Origin: Isoperla grammatica
Lineage: Eukaryota > Arthropoda > Insecta > Plecoptera > Perlodidae
Length of the DNA: 64,000 nucleotides
Assembly (NCBI GenBank): GCA_945910005.1
Contig: OX246744.1
Coordinates: forward strand, 4,392,350-4,456,349
Direction of reading: 5' to 3'
The position numbers and the translations under genes are program-made. Positions 48,186 through 61,616 of the stretch are shown in pieces. Position 1 is the stretch's first letter, and the number at the start of each line of letters is the position of its first letter. The notes beneath the pieces were generated by a model. That model ran no database searches. It was not told the origin of the DNA and saw nothing but the letters and a program-made list of their open reading frames with translations.

Positions 48186-51100
48186 TTTATTTGGAGGGAT
48201 TTTAGTTTTGGCTGCATTGTTTTTTTGTCCACAGTTTAAATGAAAATAACACATTTTATTCGTCTGTATGTTCAAACAATATACCATGTTTGTGTGTTAT
48301 CACGGTCACCTCTATGATCCATAATGTCGATTTTGGATCCCATCCGACTTCCTTATTGCGCACACTACGCGCGCAACTAGCGGTGATATTGTGAACTTGT
48401 TCGTTCACTAGGGAGACAAGTAGACCTTGAACTATACTCAACAATGAAAGTCTCTTCTTTAGCAAACATAAAAAACAATACGGCTTGGTTCGTGTTTTCA
48501 ATCTCACAGCTGGTTTACCACATCCCCATCATATTCCTTTCTCTATCCCCAGGCTTTCAAATTCTAAATACCATGATTGGAACTCGCATCATCCGGCAGT
48601 TCTGTTGCATGTATACAAATCTTTGTTTCATATTCAGTTACGTACATATTCCAGTGCCTCAATAAGTACATAAAAAATAAAATAGAGTTTCTTATACATG
48701 ATTGTAAATATAGCAATGTCAAGTTATTGTGTTTACTCAGGACTCGATACAAAGTAGGGTAATTGTTTCACATTGGATGGATAGATATGCACTTAGGTTA
48801 ATGAGAAGGAAAGAAAAAAAACATGACATTCGTATCATGTTGTCTCATGTGAAAGAATGAGTAAATAATCTATTGAATGGTTTCCTGTGGGATATCATGA
48901 TAAGACAGAATAGCTTGTTGCATCTAATTGCTCTTCTATTCTGAAGGGACTTAGGATGGGAATCAAGCAAAGCACAGTTAATCTCTTTGACTAGAATAAC
49001 TCAATTGAAGCCAAACGTAAAAACTAGGAGAGTATTCACGTGACGTTGGGAAAAAAGAATCATTTGATACATTTTAACACACAACACTAGTAAACACAAT
49101 ATTTCTGCAAGTTGTTAGAATTGAAAAACGTATAACTTGTTAGTTATCCAGTATTCAAACTCAACAAAATACAACATTTAACTAGCAAAAGTTTGCTCAC
49201 AAAAATAAAACGTTTTAATAGATTTAAAACAATAATTTTCTCTTAACAAACGCATTACCATAATTTCGTGTAACAACTTTTAAAAGTAAAATTTCTGCTC
49301 ATCAAAACAGAAACCATTTAATGTGCTAACATTGATACTACCCCCACTCACCCCCCCCACCACCATAAAGTGTTTGCTTTACAAGTTCCCAACCGTCTTC
49401 CAAAGAGCTTCCATTGATTGAGTTGAGTTTGTTTGTTTGTCAAAAGTTTCCTGGTGCTCAAAATGTCTAAAACAATCTTCTGATGAAATAACAATTGCCT
49501 TTGTTCACCCGTTTGTTTTAGTGCAGTGCATTGTCGAGTGAACACAGACCTGCAGTCAACTAAGTGTTACCGCCAACAATGTTGACTCCCGAAGTTAGAC
49601 GAACTTTAACGATGTTCCACGACACAGTTTGAAACTTTAATTCCGTTCTGTTTTATATGAATTTTTCATTGCTACCTTTTGTCGTGGGTTGCGCCATTGT
49701 GTTCTAGACACCTTTTGTTTTCTTAATTGTTATTTTTCATTCTGATATGAACCCCGTGGTTACGTATAAGACATATATAAAGGATGTTGAAGCCAAGACG
49801 TTCAGCCCTGGAGAATATTTTTTAATAAAACACATCACACGTACGAACAGTAACGAAGGTCATGAAAATTTAAAAAACAATCACCAGGTGCGTAAATTTT
49901 CGAGAGCGTCCGCTCGCTTCCTCAGACGCGAGGGCACTGGGGTGTGATGGGTTTTATTTAAACATAAAGTGGATATTGTCCAAACAAACCTGTCAGTTCC
50001 AGTAACAATAGAAACACCGTTGAGTAGCTTGATTTCTAAGATATAATGGAGATATTTAAAATTAATGCCCAACGGGACTAGGCATATGTAGTCAAAAAAT
50101 CAAAACTGTTAAAAAATATCGTCGTTCGTATATTTTTTCCCTGTTAGATATACGTGTTTCCTTTGCCAGTTGTAGGTATGGGTAAAACAATGTTTAATTA
50201 ATTCAGATAAAGATATTTGCGCTCTTCAGCCCATAGTTCTGCAACTTTGGGCTAATCGAGACGATGAGTGGGTGATATATGGAGATGAAGACAAAAAAAT
50301 GTCACATGTCCGAATCAGAGCCATTGCAAATCGCGGGGGTCGTCATAAGGGGAGTCCAGCAAGGGAGGGCAGGGCCAAGTGGGAGGAGAAATCTTCAGTG
50401 GGACAGTGGGAGGAAAGGGCCAGTGTCTCCTTTCGTCGCCTCTTGCGGCTAGAAGAGTCACATTGGGCCTATTCTACCCAGAGCCCAGACGGGTCAATTT
50501 ATTTAAATACAAATATAGTTAGCAACATGTCGGTTTAACAGCCACCTGCATCATGGTTCGATTAATCGAACATGTCGGTCCTACAGACAGCTGTCTCAGT
50601 TACTTGTCGTTCAACGCAATGGACATGTCGGTCGAATAGGCAGCTGTTATTACACAATCTCTAAGTATTCGGTATGTACATTTGATATTCAATCTGTGTA
50701 GCTGGGGGACGCATGACCTGAGATCTTGCATATTAATGCATTGCATACACTTTCGATGTGACTATACATGAGTGAGGATGGGCTCCTGAGACTAGGTTCC
50801 GTTTTACATATTCTGAGACTGTCCTCCTTCTGAGGGAGGGGGTGGATCGTTTGACCCCCCCCCCCTCTCCCCCACCCTTATAACTTGGAAAGACCCCTTT
50901 AGCCATATTTTCTATTTTTTTGTTTTGTTGTATAGATTGAGCTTTTATTAACTTCAATAACATGTTCGTTTTTAAAACAGAATCTTGTAATATTCTTTTG
51001 TATTCTGAATACAAAACTGTATAAACTTTTATGATTAACTATAGATTTCAGATTATAAAATGTATGCCGCGGTTTCACGTATAGTCCTTTCGCTTATCCA

Positions 51101-52387
51101 CTTATCAAATCAAGAGAAACAAAAAACATATTTTAATTTGGGACATTTAAGATACATTTAAGTTTAGATGTTAAATGTATTGCGATTTCAAATACAATTC
51201 TTCATGTGACCCTCGGTGGCTCATGCGGTTGATCGGTTGGGACGCATTTGATCTGTTTAATCTTACAGAATTCTATAGCCTCAAAAAAAAAACTAAGAGA
51301 TAAAAAGCCACCAAACAAATATTTTTAAATGCTTTATAGAACACGTGACGATGTGCTATCATTTTCATTGTATGTATATTTAAACAAATCAAATTTTCTC
51401 CACGTGGTTCGCGAACGCTAAAACCAACTCGACAACACGACCTTAATATCAAATTCTCATTTCCCCCCAGTACATTGCGCCATCTCCCACAGCATCCCAC
51501 TTACAATCTAGTGTTCGTCAACACTGCCTGAAGCTAGAATATTGGCTTGATTATGAATACTTATCGAACTATCCTCATAAATGGAGGCCACGCTTCACAG
51601 AATAGTCAGCTTTATGTGAATAACTTCGAATAACGAAGCCATAGTGAGCTGAAATTCCACACGTTTACTGCTTATTGGCATCGTTTGGTATAATTAGTTA
51701 ATTAGTTAGGACTTAGGGGTTAATGCAGTGGGTAATACGTTACACAATTCACCACAATACAATGCTTATAAGGTAGGCATAAACATAAACTTTGTTTAGG
51801 GATAGGTCATTGCTAAAGGATCGTTCGCTTTTGGCTAATATTTTGGGTAGAATTTGTTTGTACTATAATTGTTGCCAATTTAGTAGAGTTTACGCTGAGT
51901 CACCCACGAATAGTTATAAGCTAACTAAATGCGTTGAAATGGGTTGTTATTGTATGGTAGGACACAGCGCCATAGACAATAACCCCCATAGACTGAAAGC
52001 AAAAACAAATGTTTTTACCAATATCGTCAAAACACAGAACCAAAACAGATCCATGAATATGGACTGTTTTCACTGTAGGTAGTACAAACATTTGTTATAT
52101 CAAAACCATCATTTTATTGCCGACGAGGCAATAAGGTGCTATTGTTTCTTGTGATCTCAATTACGGGTTTACAGGTTTTCTAAACACATTCAAGAAGGGT
52201 AGGAAGAAATCCTGGCGCTCTATGAAATTGGCAACAAGTATTATTATTTAGTTGTTTGTTGTTTAACGACGTACTCGACAAGTAGCTCATATGTTGTCGG
52301 AGGGATTAGAGGAAAGGGACAGTAGGACGTAAACGGGCGGAAAATGGAAAGGGGAGGACGTGGACTGCCTTTCATCTTGCTTCTACA

Positions 52388-52505
52388 CCTTGACCTGTCC
52401 GGCTAGGGTGGCCCTACCAGAAGCATACACTTTCGCCGACATAGCTCTTGGGATTACCAAAGCAGGCAAACCTGCCCACCACGATAAGGTGGCAGTTCTA
52501 AATAA
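52388..52505 (+). repeat. Interspersed repeat (family L)
   Basis: CCTTGACCTGTCCGGCTAGG, ACCAGAAGCATACAC and CCCACCACGATAAGGTGGCA match the copies at 26.8 and 28.6 kb. Confidence 0.7.
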
Positions 52506-52922
52506 AAGTCTAGGAATAAAGGAACTCTCCAATTAAGAAGTTAAAAGGAAAGACTACAACCAATATGAAACCGCGCAAAATAGTCGTTTTTTAATCATAA
52601 CTATAATGCAACAACTCATCAAAAAAGTGAAAGAATGGCTCAATTTGATGGGTCTTAAAGAAGTGCATAATGTGTTAAAAACATTCGGATATTATATGTT
52701 ATTAACATAATCACGAAGATAATTCCAAATACTAACACTGTTAATTACACCATCATAAAATATTAATATTTTTCACTGACAATTTTGTACTTTCAAACAC
52801 AAATGATGCCTTGTTTTTATAATTTCACGCAGTTTAATATGACAGTAGTTATTCATCTTGATAACGAGTACTGAAATTAAAAAAGCAACAATCTTGATCA
52901 AATGAAATTTTTTGTCTCGCAG

Positions 52923-53022
52923 AACGGAGAAAGCTCCGATGAAGGATTTCGCGCCCACAAATACGGCAACGAAGCCGCTAACGAGGATGGAGAAACGGAC
53001 GTTCGTCAACTGGACTCCATCG
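52923..53022 (+). CDS. Orcokinin: Orcokinin-like precursor, exon 2 (shared spacer)
   Basis: 100 nt between acceptor TTTTTTTGTCTCGCAG and consensus donor ATCG|GTAAGT, entering in phase 0 from exon 1 and leaving in phase 1. It encodes 33 residues of acidic spacer (NGESSDEGFRAHKYGNEAANED then GETDVR) ending QLDSI plus the first base of a Gly codon. LDSIG is the start of an orcokinin-B-like peptide, placed right after a cleavable Arg; what follows depends on the exon chosen. Exon 3 gives LDSIGRK, exon 4 gives LDSIGGGNLLR. A CRE octamer lies 20 bp past the donor (53043). Confidence 0.82.
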
Positions 53023-56000
53023 GTAAGTTACCACTGAATCTCTGACGTCATAATGATCTATATGCATTACAAGTATTCAATAAGTATGGTAAAGTTGCCC
53101 CAACGAAAGTATTCTGATGCTTACGACACAGCCGATTCCAAGATGACAACTTAATATTTTACATCGCTAATTCCTATCATCTTATCTAAACACGTCCATT
53201 GGGATAATTTAAACCTTCCGTTGGTTACCTGTAACGGTGGGTGTGGCCAAACCGTCCGTGCACTCGACTAAGCCGAGCCATGCATTTATGAATGTGTGAA
53301 AGAACGCCAGGTATCTGTTGATTTTCTTTCAATTGGCGCGGTTGAAAGGGGCCGTAGACAATAACCTGAGATCGGTATGCGAATATTTTCGTTGGGACTA
53401 GTAAAGTATTTGTAATATACAGTTCTTCATTAAAAAACACCTGGGCCCGCAAAAACGAGTTGTTTCTTGTAGCATTATATAACTAGTTGATTGCTGATAC
53501 ATGGCTGGTGATAATATGCTCCGGTTTTCCCGCCACACAAACGGTGTAAATTTCAGCTCGTTTTTCATAAACGAAAATAAATTCTTAGTATTCGAAATGA
53601 AATATTTTGTGTTCAAGAAGTTAATCCTAATCTAGATCAATAATAATAAAAACAAAATCACATGCACATACCCAATTCGTTGTTATAAAGAACGTCTCAA
53701 GTTTAGAATAACATGTTGATTTGATTTTCATATGAATATAAAAGAGCCTTGGGCTTGTGAAAAAATCCGAGCTCTCTGTCGCATAAGTTTGTAGTACCAT
53801 ATTACGATAAAAGATAGCAGTGCTGCTCGAAGCGTGCTAAAGAATACGGGTATCACTGCAATCTGTTGGCGAGAAAGAGAACTAAACAAACTTTTAACGA
53901 GAAAAGTGCGATCTTTTCAAATAACTTTATAAACTTAAAAAGATAAGTTAGGACTATACCTTGAGGCTTAAATTGATCATAGAAGTACAAACTGAATAGA
54001 TGCAATAGTGTGTAAAGTCTTCACCAAAAAACTGAATACCACACAAATTTACGCGACGAAAATCAATGTCATATCGGTTGAAGATGTTACAGGAAGGATT
54101 TTCAATTACTTTCATGCAAGATAATGTCTATTAACTGCAATCTAAATAATTCACATACATTTGCATTTATGTCTTAACCACAATATTTTGTAAACCTCAC
54201 TTAAGGTATATTCAAGCCAAATTTCCCATGCTGTATGGCGGGATAGCTTTGTATGTTTTATCAATGGTTAAAATAAAGAATTTAAAATATGGTGTTTTCT
54301 TTGGGGTCTGCGGACTTCGAAAAAATAAGATAAGAATTTAAGATTTCTGTCCGTATTTTTAAAACAACTTTTAAATATAGAATATAAAATCTTAAATTTG
54401 CAAGCTCTATGCAGAAGCAGAGAAGGCTATGGATTTGAGCTGGTAATACAGTGATTCTGTCTACGTCAAGCTTTGCGTGCACAACCCAGCACACACTATA
54501 TGCCTAGACAATAGACATTCATGTATTGCTGCTTTACACACAAACATTTACGGACAATTAATGTCACCATATTCGCTTTCCAACTAGATGCATTGCATTG
54601 TTATATCTATGTTCAATCCACATTAAACCAATATTAGCCGTTAACAGGCCTACGCCTTTAGGGTTTGTAAAACAATAGCAGAATTGTAATTAAACCTCAC
54701 ACACATATATTCAATAATATAATTATTATTATAAGGTTTGAATGTAAGCTTGCCGTGCTGTTTAGATATTAGGGTTCTTGGATACACAATGTCCACGCAT
54801 CTGTTAAGGAATCTAATCGCGACATCTGATTTGCTGTTGACCCGGTGACCTCACATGCTATAGCTTTTGTCTGCTAGCACTATGAATATATCAACCTTCA
54901 TGTAGACTTTACACAATATAGAATTATATTATTTTAATTTTTTTACATACTACAGTTTTCCAAAACAATAGCTGAAATGTTAACCCATTTAGAAACTATT
55001 ATGAGTAGAAGCTAAAAATATAAAGAAACAGCTACAATGAAGGATTTAAGTAATACAATGTGTTAGAACAATCGAAACCAAAATTCATTAATATTGTTTT
55101 TATTGAAAATTCGAAGTTGAAAATGTAAAACGAGTATGGCAAAGTGAAACTTTGAATGAGTTGGTAATTTAAAAATTGCCTCAAATATACAACCTGAAGT
55201 TGCACATTGAAAACAAGTTATGGGGAAAACATGAATTACAATGAATGTATGAATGAATAATAAAATATGAAATGAAATAGGAAATAGATCTTAGCAAAAT
55301 AAATACAAGCAAAATTACATTTTTGGTAAACTTAGCATTTGTGTTCGAGTTATCATATATTTATCAAAATTTGCTAAACATCGTCAACAAAGGTAATATT
55401 GAAAGAAAAAAATATAATTTTGTTAGATTTGAGCAAAAATAAATTGTCCGAGAAAAAATGTGTCTGAATGGGTAATGATGTATACTTTACTACAACAAAA
55501 CATTTCGTTAACTTCGTTACTCCAATAATATGTTATTTGTATACTGGGAACATTATATCAATTAAACTCATGTGTTGTGTTTATATGTTAATACAACGGT
55601 AACCTTGTGCGTTTGTTGTGTGAATACAAATATTTATTGCCTGTTTGTTTTGTGAATATGTGACCACACGTTTTTCGTTTTGTGCACATCACGTTTCTAG
55701 TGTGCGTTGTTTTGTGGATTTCAATATTTAATTGTCGTTTGTTATGTGAATATATCACACGAATGTGTTCTCGTTTTGTGACCAAAACTGTACCACGCCG
55801 TTTGTTGTGTGTGAATTAATTATTCTTAACCGTCTGTTCGTATTGTTAAAACTGTTCGTTAGTTTAAACTAACGTGCCATTCATCGAGAAGACCTAACTT
55901 CTGTGAATGTACATCTGTTTATTGTTTTGTGGATAATCACGATGTGCGTTTGTCTTGTAAATACATCACTCTGAGAGGTAAAGGGTATTCCCACTGTAAA

Positions 56001-59000
56001 GACCAGGTGAAATTAGAAAGTTTAAGTATTATCTAGAGAATGCTATACAATATTAAAAAATTGTGAAAATTTCCAAATTGTGGTTTCGTGAGAAATGAAA
56101 AAATAGTTAGAAGAAATTAGAAATGTAACCATTTCAGTTGTTTTGGTAAAAGTAACAGTATTTTACTCGATTACTGAACAATATAAATATTTGAAACTAT
56201 TTGAATCCATTTTTTTTCTTTACTTCTTTCCATTAAGTAAAAGTTCCATTCAGTAATTACTCACTTTTTTCTTACAAAAGTACCATTCAGTAATTACTCT
56301 TACTCACTCTTTTGTGCAGCATTGTCTAGACATTACAAAGATTTATTAATTTTGCGCCTTTTTTTTCTTTCTTTTAGTGAGACTTCCCTTTCGCCTTGTG
56401 AGGCTGCGGCACAAGAGTGAGAGTATTTGTGAGAATTTTTTTTCTTTTAATCTGATTTGAAGGAAGATACACAATACATAATAATTATTTATATATATAT
56501 ATATATATATATAGGCCTATATATATATATAGGGATCTACAGATACCGAAAACAAATATATGCAAAATTCATCACATTTGGATTAAACACGATAATACGA
56601 GACATCTTACCCAAACGAAATGAATTTTGCATACATTCAACTACATTATCAGTAAACCCTGATAATATCTCTCTTGTGTATTTTCCCGTGCAAAATTTCG
56701 ATTTAAAAAAACGATACGAACACAACATTTGAAATTCTCACCCTCCGCTGCCGCAGACTCTTAACCTAACTGTTCGTGTATTCATCCGAATGGATCCGTC
56801 ATGTTCTTTTATTCACGTGAAGTTGTCCGTTCTTGTGATTATCTGTAAATATCCGAGCAGACGGCTCCTGTGTGTTCCGTCCTATCCCACTCAACGACGG
56901 ACTCAAATAGAACAAACTAAGGACTAAGGTAAGTTCTGTTCTGCACTCTTTGTTAACTGTACGTTATGTATACCCATCATTGTTCAACCCTAGTCACATT
57001 AAATATTTACCTGTTTCTATGTTTTGTATTGTACCGCCCTTGCAAGTCGTGGTAAAGTCAACAAAAACTCTAGAAGGAAAACGGTTGACGAAAGGAAACG
57101 TTTTACTAATAATAGACTGTATTAGTGATGACGTCAGATTTAATGGCGGACGAGCTATCTGACTCCAAACAACTTTCTGAAACGTAGTTATTATTTAGAG
57201 TAGTAATTATATCATTACAATACTTGACTTATCAATTTAATCAACTTCTTTTACACTGTTTCGTGCTAAGGAAAACGCAATTACAATGTTTGCAAAAACA
57301 AAACTATCTGTCAATTGACAATTACTGTCATGATTGTTTGGAGTCACAAATACGGTTCGTCATTGGTTGACACGGGAATCGTGACGTCACACTAATATAC
57401 TCTATAGGGTGAAACGTGGCGGTAGGAAGAAAAGATTGTACACTTATTTGCTCACAAAGAAAACTATTAAATTATTACACGGGAACCTTTTCTTTCTATG
57501 CCAACTACATTCTACGGGACGCATAATATAAAGAACCCCTAAAGATGATGACAAGGTCTGAGAGATAATTTTATCGAAGGGAAAATATCTAGAGAAACGA
57601 AATTGTGTATGATTTGGAATTGTGTACTGTACAGCGGCTGAAAAGGTAGAAAGACTAACATCAAAAAGTTAAGATTTTAAAATTTACTCAAATGCCTACT
57701 CAGCCGAAATGTAACAATAATTACATTTTTTCCATATTGAATGATCAATTTTCACATCGGCCATTTTGTTTTCATTAACTAGATTAAAACCAAGATGGCC
57801 ACTGCACAAGTATCGAAAGTATCTTACGCCGTTCACATCATTTGAACGAATGTGGGACAGAATTCTCTTCCAATAAAATTCTAGAAGTCTTTTCTACAAA
57901 CAAATTGAAAGCAATGAACAGGAAATTCGATCGGTCAGTCTAAAGCTCATAATGAGAAAATGCCCTGGAACGATTATGTCCGGTAGCAAACACCCCACAT
58001 ACAGGGGGGGGGGGGGGGGCGAGCGGGCAAATAAACCGAGGAAATTTAAGTGATAACAGCTTTCTAATCTCATCATTTCTAATTGACTGGCCCTTTTAAT
58101 TGTGTTTTTCTTCCACATGGTAGGCAACATACCTTCATATCTCTCTTCGCAGAAGTTTTACGCTTGAGTTGGCACTACCGGATTTTAATGAATGTTCCTA
58201 ACGAACAAGGTTGGCCAACGTAAAGAGATAGGAACGTATAATCCAATGTTTCCTTAATAAAACACAAGAAGGAATTTTCTGGTATTCATTACCTGTAAGA
58301 CAATGGAATTTTAACCGTGTTTTTCTACATAATTTGTTTAGTTGTTCGAAGTGTTTGTTTATTATTTATTTAATGTCTAACCTATTCAGTTACAAATGTT
58401 TTCCAAATTTAATAAAACAAGTTAAATTATTTATAATTTATAATACAATTTGTAGCAATTATACTGTTTGAATTATGTAACAATTATTATATCACTTCTT
58501 CAGATGCTAAAGGACTGAGTCTGATGCATGGTCAAAAGATAAAAACATAAATTAAATTCATAATTTTCGTTGAAGACAGTTTATATCAAATGTGATTGAA
58601 TGTCATTCATTTGCAGGGTTTGTGTTATCTTTTTCACTATAAGTAACCTTTAAGGTCCCATTTACCGCTATTTTGGCATGCGATCTATAATTACCCTACA
58701 CCCTTCCTATAAATAGCGTCTCCACATCGTTATCCTGTTATCCTAACATATCCTGTTCGCCTGAACCCTAGATCTCCCTATGAGCACACAAAGTCATGCG
58801 TCCTGCTTTGCTTTCCACGTGGCAGCACAGGCGACACAAACAAAGAGCTTAAACACGACGAGTGCTTTGACATTCGCTGATGTACAAGGTCGACGCGAAG
58901 GTCATTCACTGTAATACACTACGTTCAGTTCAGAAAACATGGACTTCTGATTTTTAATAATAAACGTAATTGTAAACGCATTATATAAAAGTGTTTTTGT

Positions 59001-59125
59001 ATCTAATAATAAATAAATGAACCGAAAACATTTACGTGAAAAACTGTACAACAAAAAATAGAGCAACACTAACAGGAAACTAATGTGTACGTGGCAAAAT
59101 GCAATAACATTGTTTTCGTTTACAG
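53023..59125 (+). other. Intron 2 of the orcokinin-like gene (to exon 3)
   Basis: About 6.1 kb, AT-rich, with no exon recognised. It holds a degenerate GTTTGTTGTGTGAATA repeat (55.58-55.98 kb), a TA dinucleotide tract (about 56486-56531), a foldback-like relative of the 3.04-kb element and a repeat copy at 57.18 kb. Confidence 0.6.
57181..57411 (-). mobile_element. MITE-like repeat (family D), copy 1
   Basis: Matches the 63.75-64.0 kb segment in opposite orientation, for example CAATACTTGACTTATCA, AATCAACTTCTT and GACACGGGAATCGTGACGTC. It contains a CRE octamer at 57382 and ends ATATACTCTATAGGGTG, which echoes the family B terminus. Confidence 0.75.
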
Positions 59126-60189
59126 GAAGAAAAGTTAATCTTCTCGCAAAGCAACAGCTGAACAATGAGCTGATTGATGACGTAGGAGGTCTTGCCAACC
59201 CACTAGAACAAAACCTGGTCGAGATCTACTTGAAGAGAAGAAGAAATCAACAACATCAACTTCAAAATTATTTTCATGGTTTACCCTTTGGTTCGGCTCA
59301 TTCACTAAATGGGAAGTCGGGAAGAGCTTTAGATGGGATTGGTGGGGGTAATTTAGTAAGGGCTTTGGATGGTATTGGAGGGGGTAATTTGGTAAGGGGT
59401 CTAGATGGCATTGGAGGGGGTAATTTGGTAAGAGCTTTGGACGGGATTGGTGGGGGTAATTTGGTAAGGGGTCTAGATGGCATTGGTGGGGGTAATTTGG
59501 TAAGAGCTTTGGATGGGATTGGTGGGGGTAATTTAGTAAGGGCTTTGGATGGTATTGGAGGGGGTAATTTGGTAAGAGGTTTGGATGGTATTGGAGGGGG
59601 TAATTTAGTAAGGGCTTTGGATGGGATTGGTGGGGGTAATTTAGTAAGGGCTTTGGATGGTATTGGAGGGGGTAATTTGGTAAGGGGTCTAGATGGCATT
59701 GGAGGGGGTAATTTGGTAAGAGCTTTGGATGGGATTGGTGGGGGTAATTTAGTAAGGGCTTTGGATGGTATTGGAGGGGGTAATTTGGTAAGGGGATTGG
59801 ATGGAATTGGAGGGGGTAATTTAGTAAGAGCTTTAGATGGTATTGGAGGGGGTAATTTAGTAAGAGGTTTGGATGGTATTGGAGGGGGTAATTTGGTAAG
59901 GGGATTGGATGGAATTGGTGGGGGTAATTTAGTAAGAGCTTTGGACGGTATTGGAGGGGGAAATTTGGTAAGAGCTCTAGATGGAATTGGAGGGGGTAAT
60001 TTAGTAAGAGCTTTGGACGGTATTGGAGGGGGTAATTTGGTGAGATCTTTGGATCAGCTTGAGTCGAAGATCTTAGATCAGTACCTAAGAAGACTTATGA
60101 CTCAAGGTCCAGCTCACAACAGATCATCTCTACAGAATAGTTATTACAATAACCATAAAGCTATTTACAATAACCAGAAATCCAATTAA
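59126..60189 (+). CDS. Orcokinin: Orcokinin-B-like terminal exon 3 (20 peptide repeats)
   Basis: The acceptor TTTTCGTTTACAG enters in phase 1, finishing the Gly codon begun in exon 2. It encodes 354 residues with the split Gly, for a 415-residue precursor. Layout: an N-terminal spacer with RK and KRRR basic sites, then 20 perfect 12-residue units [A/G]LDGIGGGNLVR at 59326-60045 (13 begin with Ala, 7 with Gly), then a degenerate SLDQLESKI and a Gln/Asn-rich tail to TAA at 60187. Monobasic Arg cleavage would free LDGIGGGNLV-type peptides. Insect orcokinin-B peptides share the LDxIGGGxL(V/I) core (known for the family), so this is a secreted multi-copy neuropeptide precursor. It acts as a terminal exon, with its own stop and poly(A) signal. 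Confidence 0.88.
59326..60045 (+). repeat. 36-bp coding repeat, 20 units
   Basis: Twenty 36-bp units with no indels. Nucleotide differences are almost all at third positions (GGT/GGA/GGG, GAT/GAC, TTG/TTA/CTA) plus the GCT/GGT switch at the first codon. Runs of the A-A-G order repeat, suggesting multi-unit duplication. Confidence 0.95.
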
Positions 60190-60431
60190 ACATTGCCAGA
60201 AAAGCGACACGAGTTAGAGGCTGAAAAAATACACGCTACTAGCCCTGTGTTCTTGGTGTCTTTCTATACTTGCACAATATAAACAGCCTTATCCATCCCA
60301 AACGAGCAAATATATGTTATAATATACTACATATATGAAAACTTTCATTTCGAAGCAAACCAATATAAAGAAAACAAGGTAATCCTTAAAATAATTTAGT
60401 GCCATTTTTTATGAATCATACTTTGTTCCAA

Positions 60432-60437
60432 AATAAA
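60432..60437 (+). terminator. poly(A) signal for the exon-3-ending transcript
   Basis: AATAAA lies 243 bp after the stop in exon 3. A second candidate is near 60892. Supports exon 3 being a true terminal exon. Confidence 0.55.
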
Positions 60438-60439
60438 TA

Positions 60440-61469
60440 TTTCCGGTTCATCAAAATGTTCTTATTGAACGTTTGAAATGCAGTGTTTCAACACATATTA
60501 CACAAATAAGTACAACAAATTATAAAACTTAACTGTAACAACGACAAGTCCATAAGATATACTGAACTACTTCTAAATTCTTTAGGGGATTACATAATTT
60601 GGTTTTCTTGGTGGTAATTTAAATTAATATTAACAGACAGATATAGAGTGGTTCGCAGGGTACGTGCACATATAACATTATTGAGTAAAAACATAAGATA
60701 TATGACACAGTCTTGCTTGTCTTAAATACATTGTGACTTTGACAGTCTTTTCAGTTTTCAATTACATTATATCATAAAATCTAACAGACACCATGTTCAA
60801 ATATTGTAAACGTACGTAATCTCCTGTATCCAATATATGTTTTAACTAAACTGTGATGTAATGTATTGTATAATGAAACAATATTACCAAATAAAAATAA
60901 TCTGCAATATAATTGAAATTCAATGTGTTTTGAATGAGAAGAACCGCATGGATATGTTGAAAGTATGAACCTAAGGTAAGTGCGCATGAAATTTTATATT
61001 TTGTAATTTTAGAATTTGATTATCCAAACGGTATAATGCGTTGTTAATTCACAGCAACAAATAGTTGCAAAATAAATTAAGTGAAAATTTATTTTGAAGT
61101 CCTCTGTTACAGTAATTGTTTGTGTTAACCTTATGAAAACTAAACAGGTTTATATTTTATAGCTTTACACAATTATTAAAAGAAAAACGAGTACCTCATT
61201 TAATTCCACATTTTATTCAATATGGGAGACCGTATGACAGGTAGAGTGCGCTGTGAGCGATGACGTTCAGTTTACCTATTATATCTAGCTCAGCTTCAGT
61301 AAAGTGCTCTAAATCTTACATGCCAAATATATTATTTACAGTAATTGTTAATATTGACATACTTAAACACTTAAAACTTAATTATGAATGAATGGTATGT
61401 ATTTAAAATTAAAATCAGCTGAATAATCCAAAAAACAAGTGAAACCTAGTACAACGGTTGATAGAATAA
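60440..61469. other. non-coding stretch
   Basis: AT-rich, with no exon or repeat recognised. Lies between alternative exons 3 and 4. Confidence 0.5.
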
Positions 61470-61616
61470 GGTCCAGTCTTACAATGTCCCAATAACTACT
61501 TATTCGTCGAATATCTTGTTTTCTCCATTACAACCACCAATCAAAACCCTTGAAATCCTCCAAAAAGCTTAATTGCTACAAATAACTTTCTTATTAGGAG
61601 ATTGTAAGACCGGCCC
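61470..61616. mobile_element. Harbinger-like MITE, copy 3
   Basis: 147 bp with termini GGTCCAGTCTTACAATGTCC and GATTGTAAGACCGGCCC and TAA duplicated on both sides (61467-61469 and 61617-61619). Closely related to the 22.07-kb copy. Confidence 0.88.

Larger units (their letters stand above)
35510..52922 (+). other. Intron 1 of the orcokinin-like gene (17.4 kb)
   Basis: No coding exon was recognised inside. It contains R1 copies, a Harbinger-like MITE, three SINE copies, a large foldback at 47.88 kb, a three-copy 185-bp repeat at 45.5 kb and a family L repeat at 52.4 kb, listed separately; the rest is AT-rich. A small undetected peptide exon could still be hidden here. Confidence 0.6.

Noticed and set aside
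59298..59699. Minus-strand 133-codon LPPPIPSK repeat protein
   Set aside because: Antisense shadow of the orcokinin-like repeat exon, which has the substitution pattern of real coding on the plus strand.
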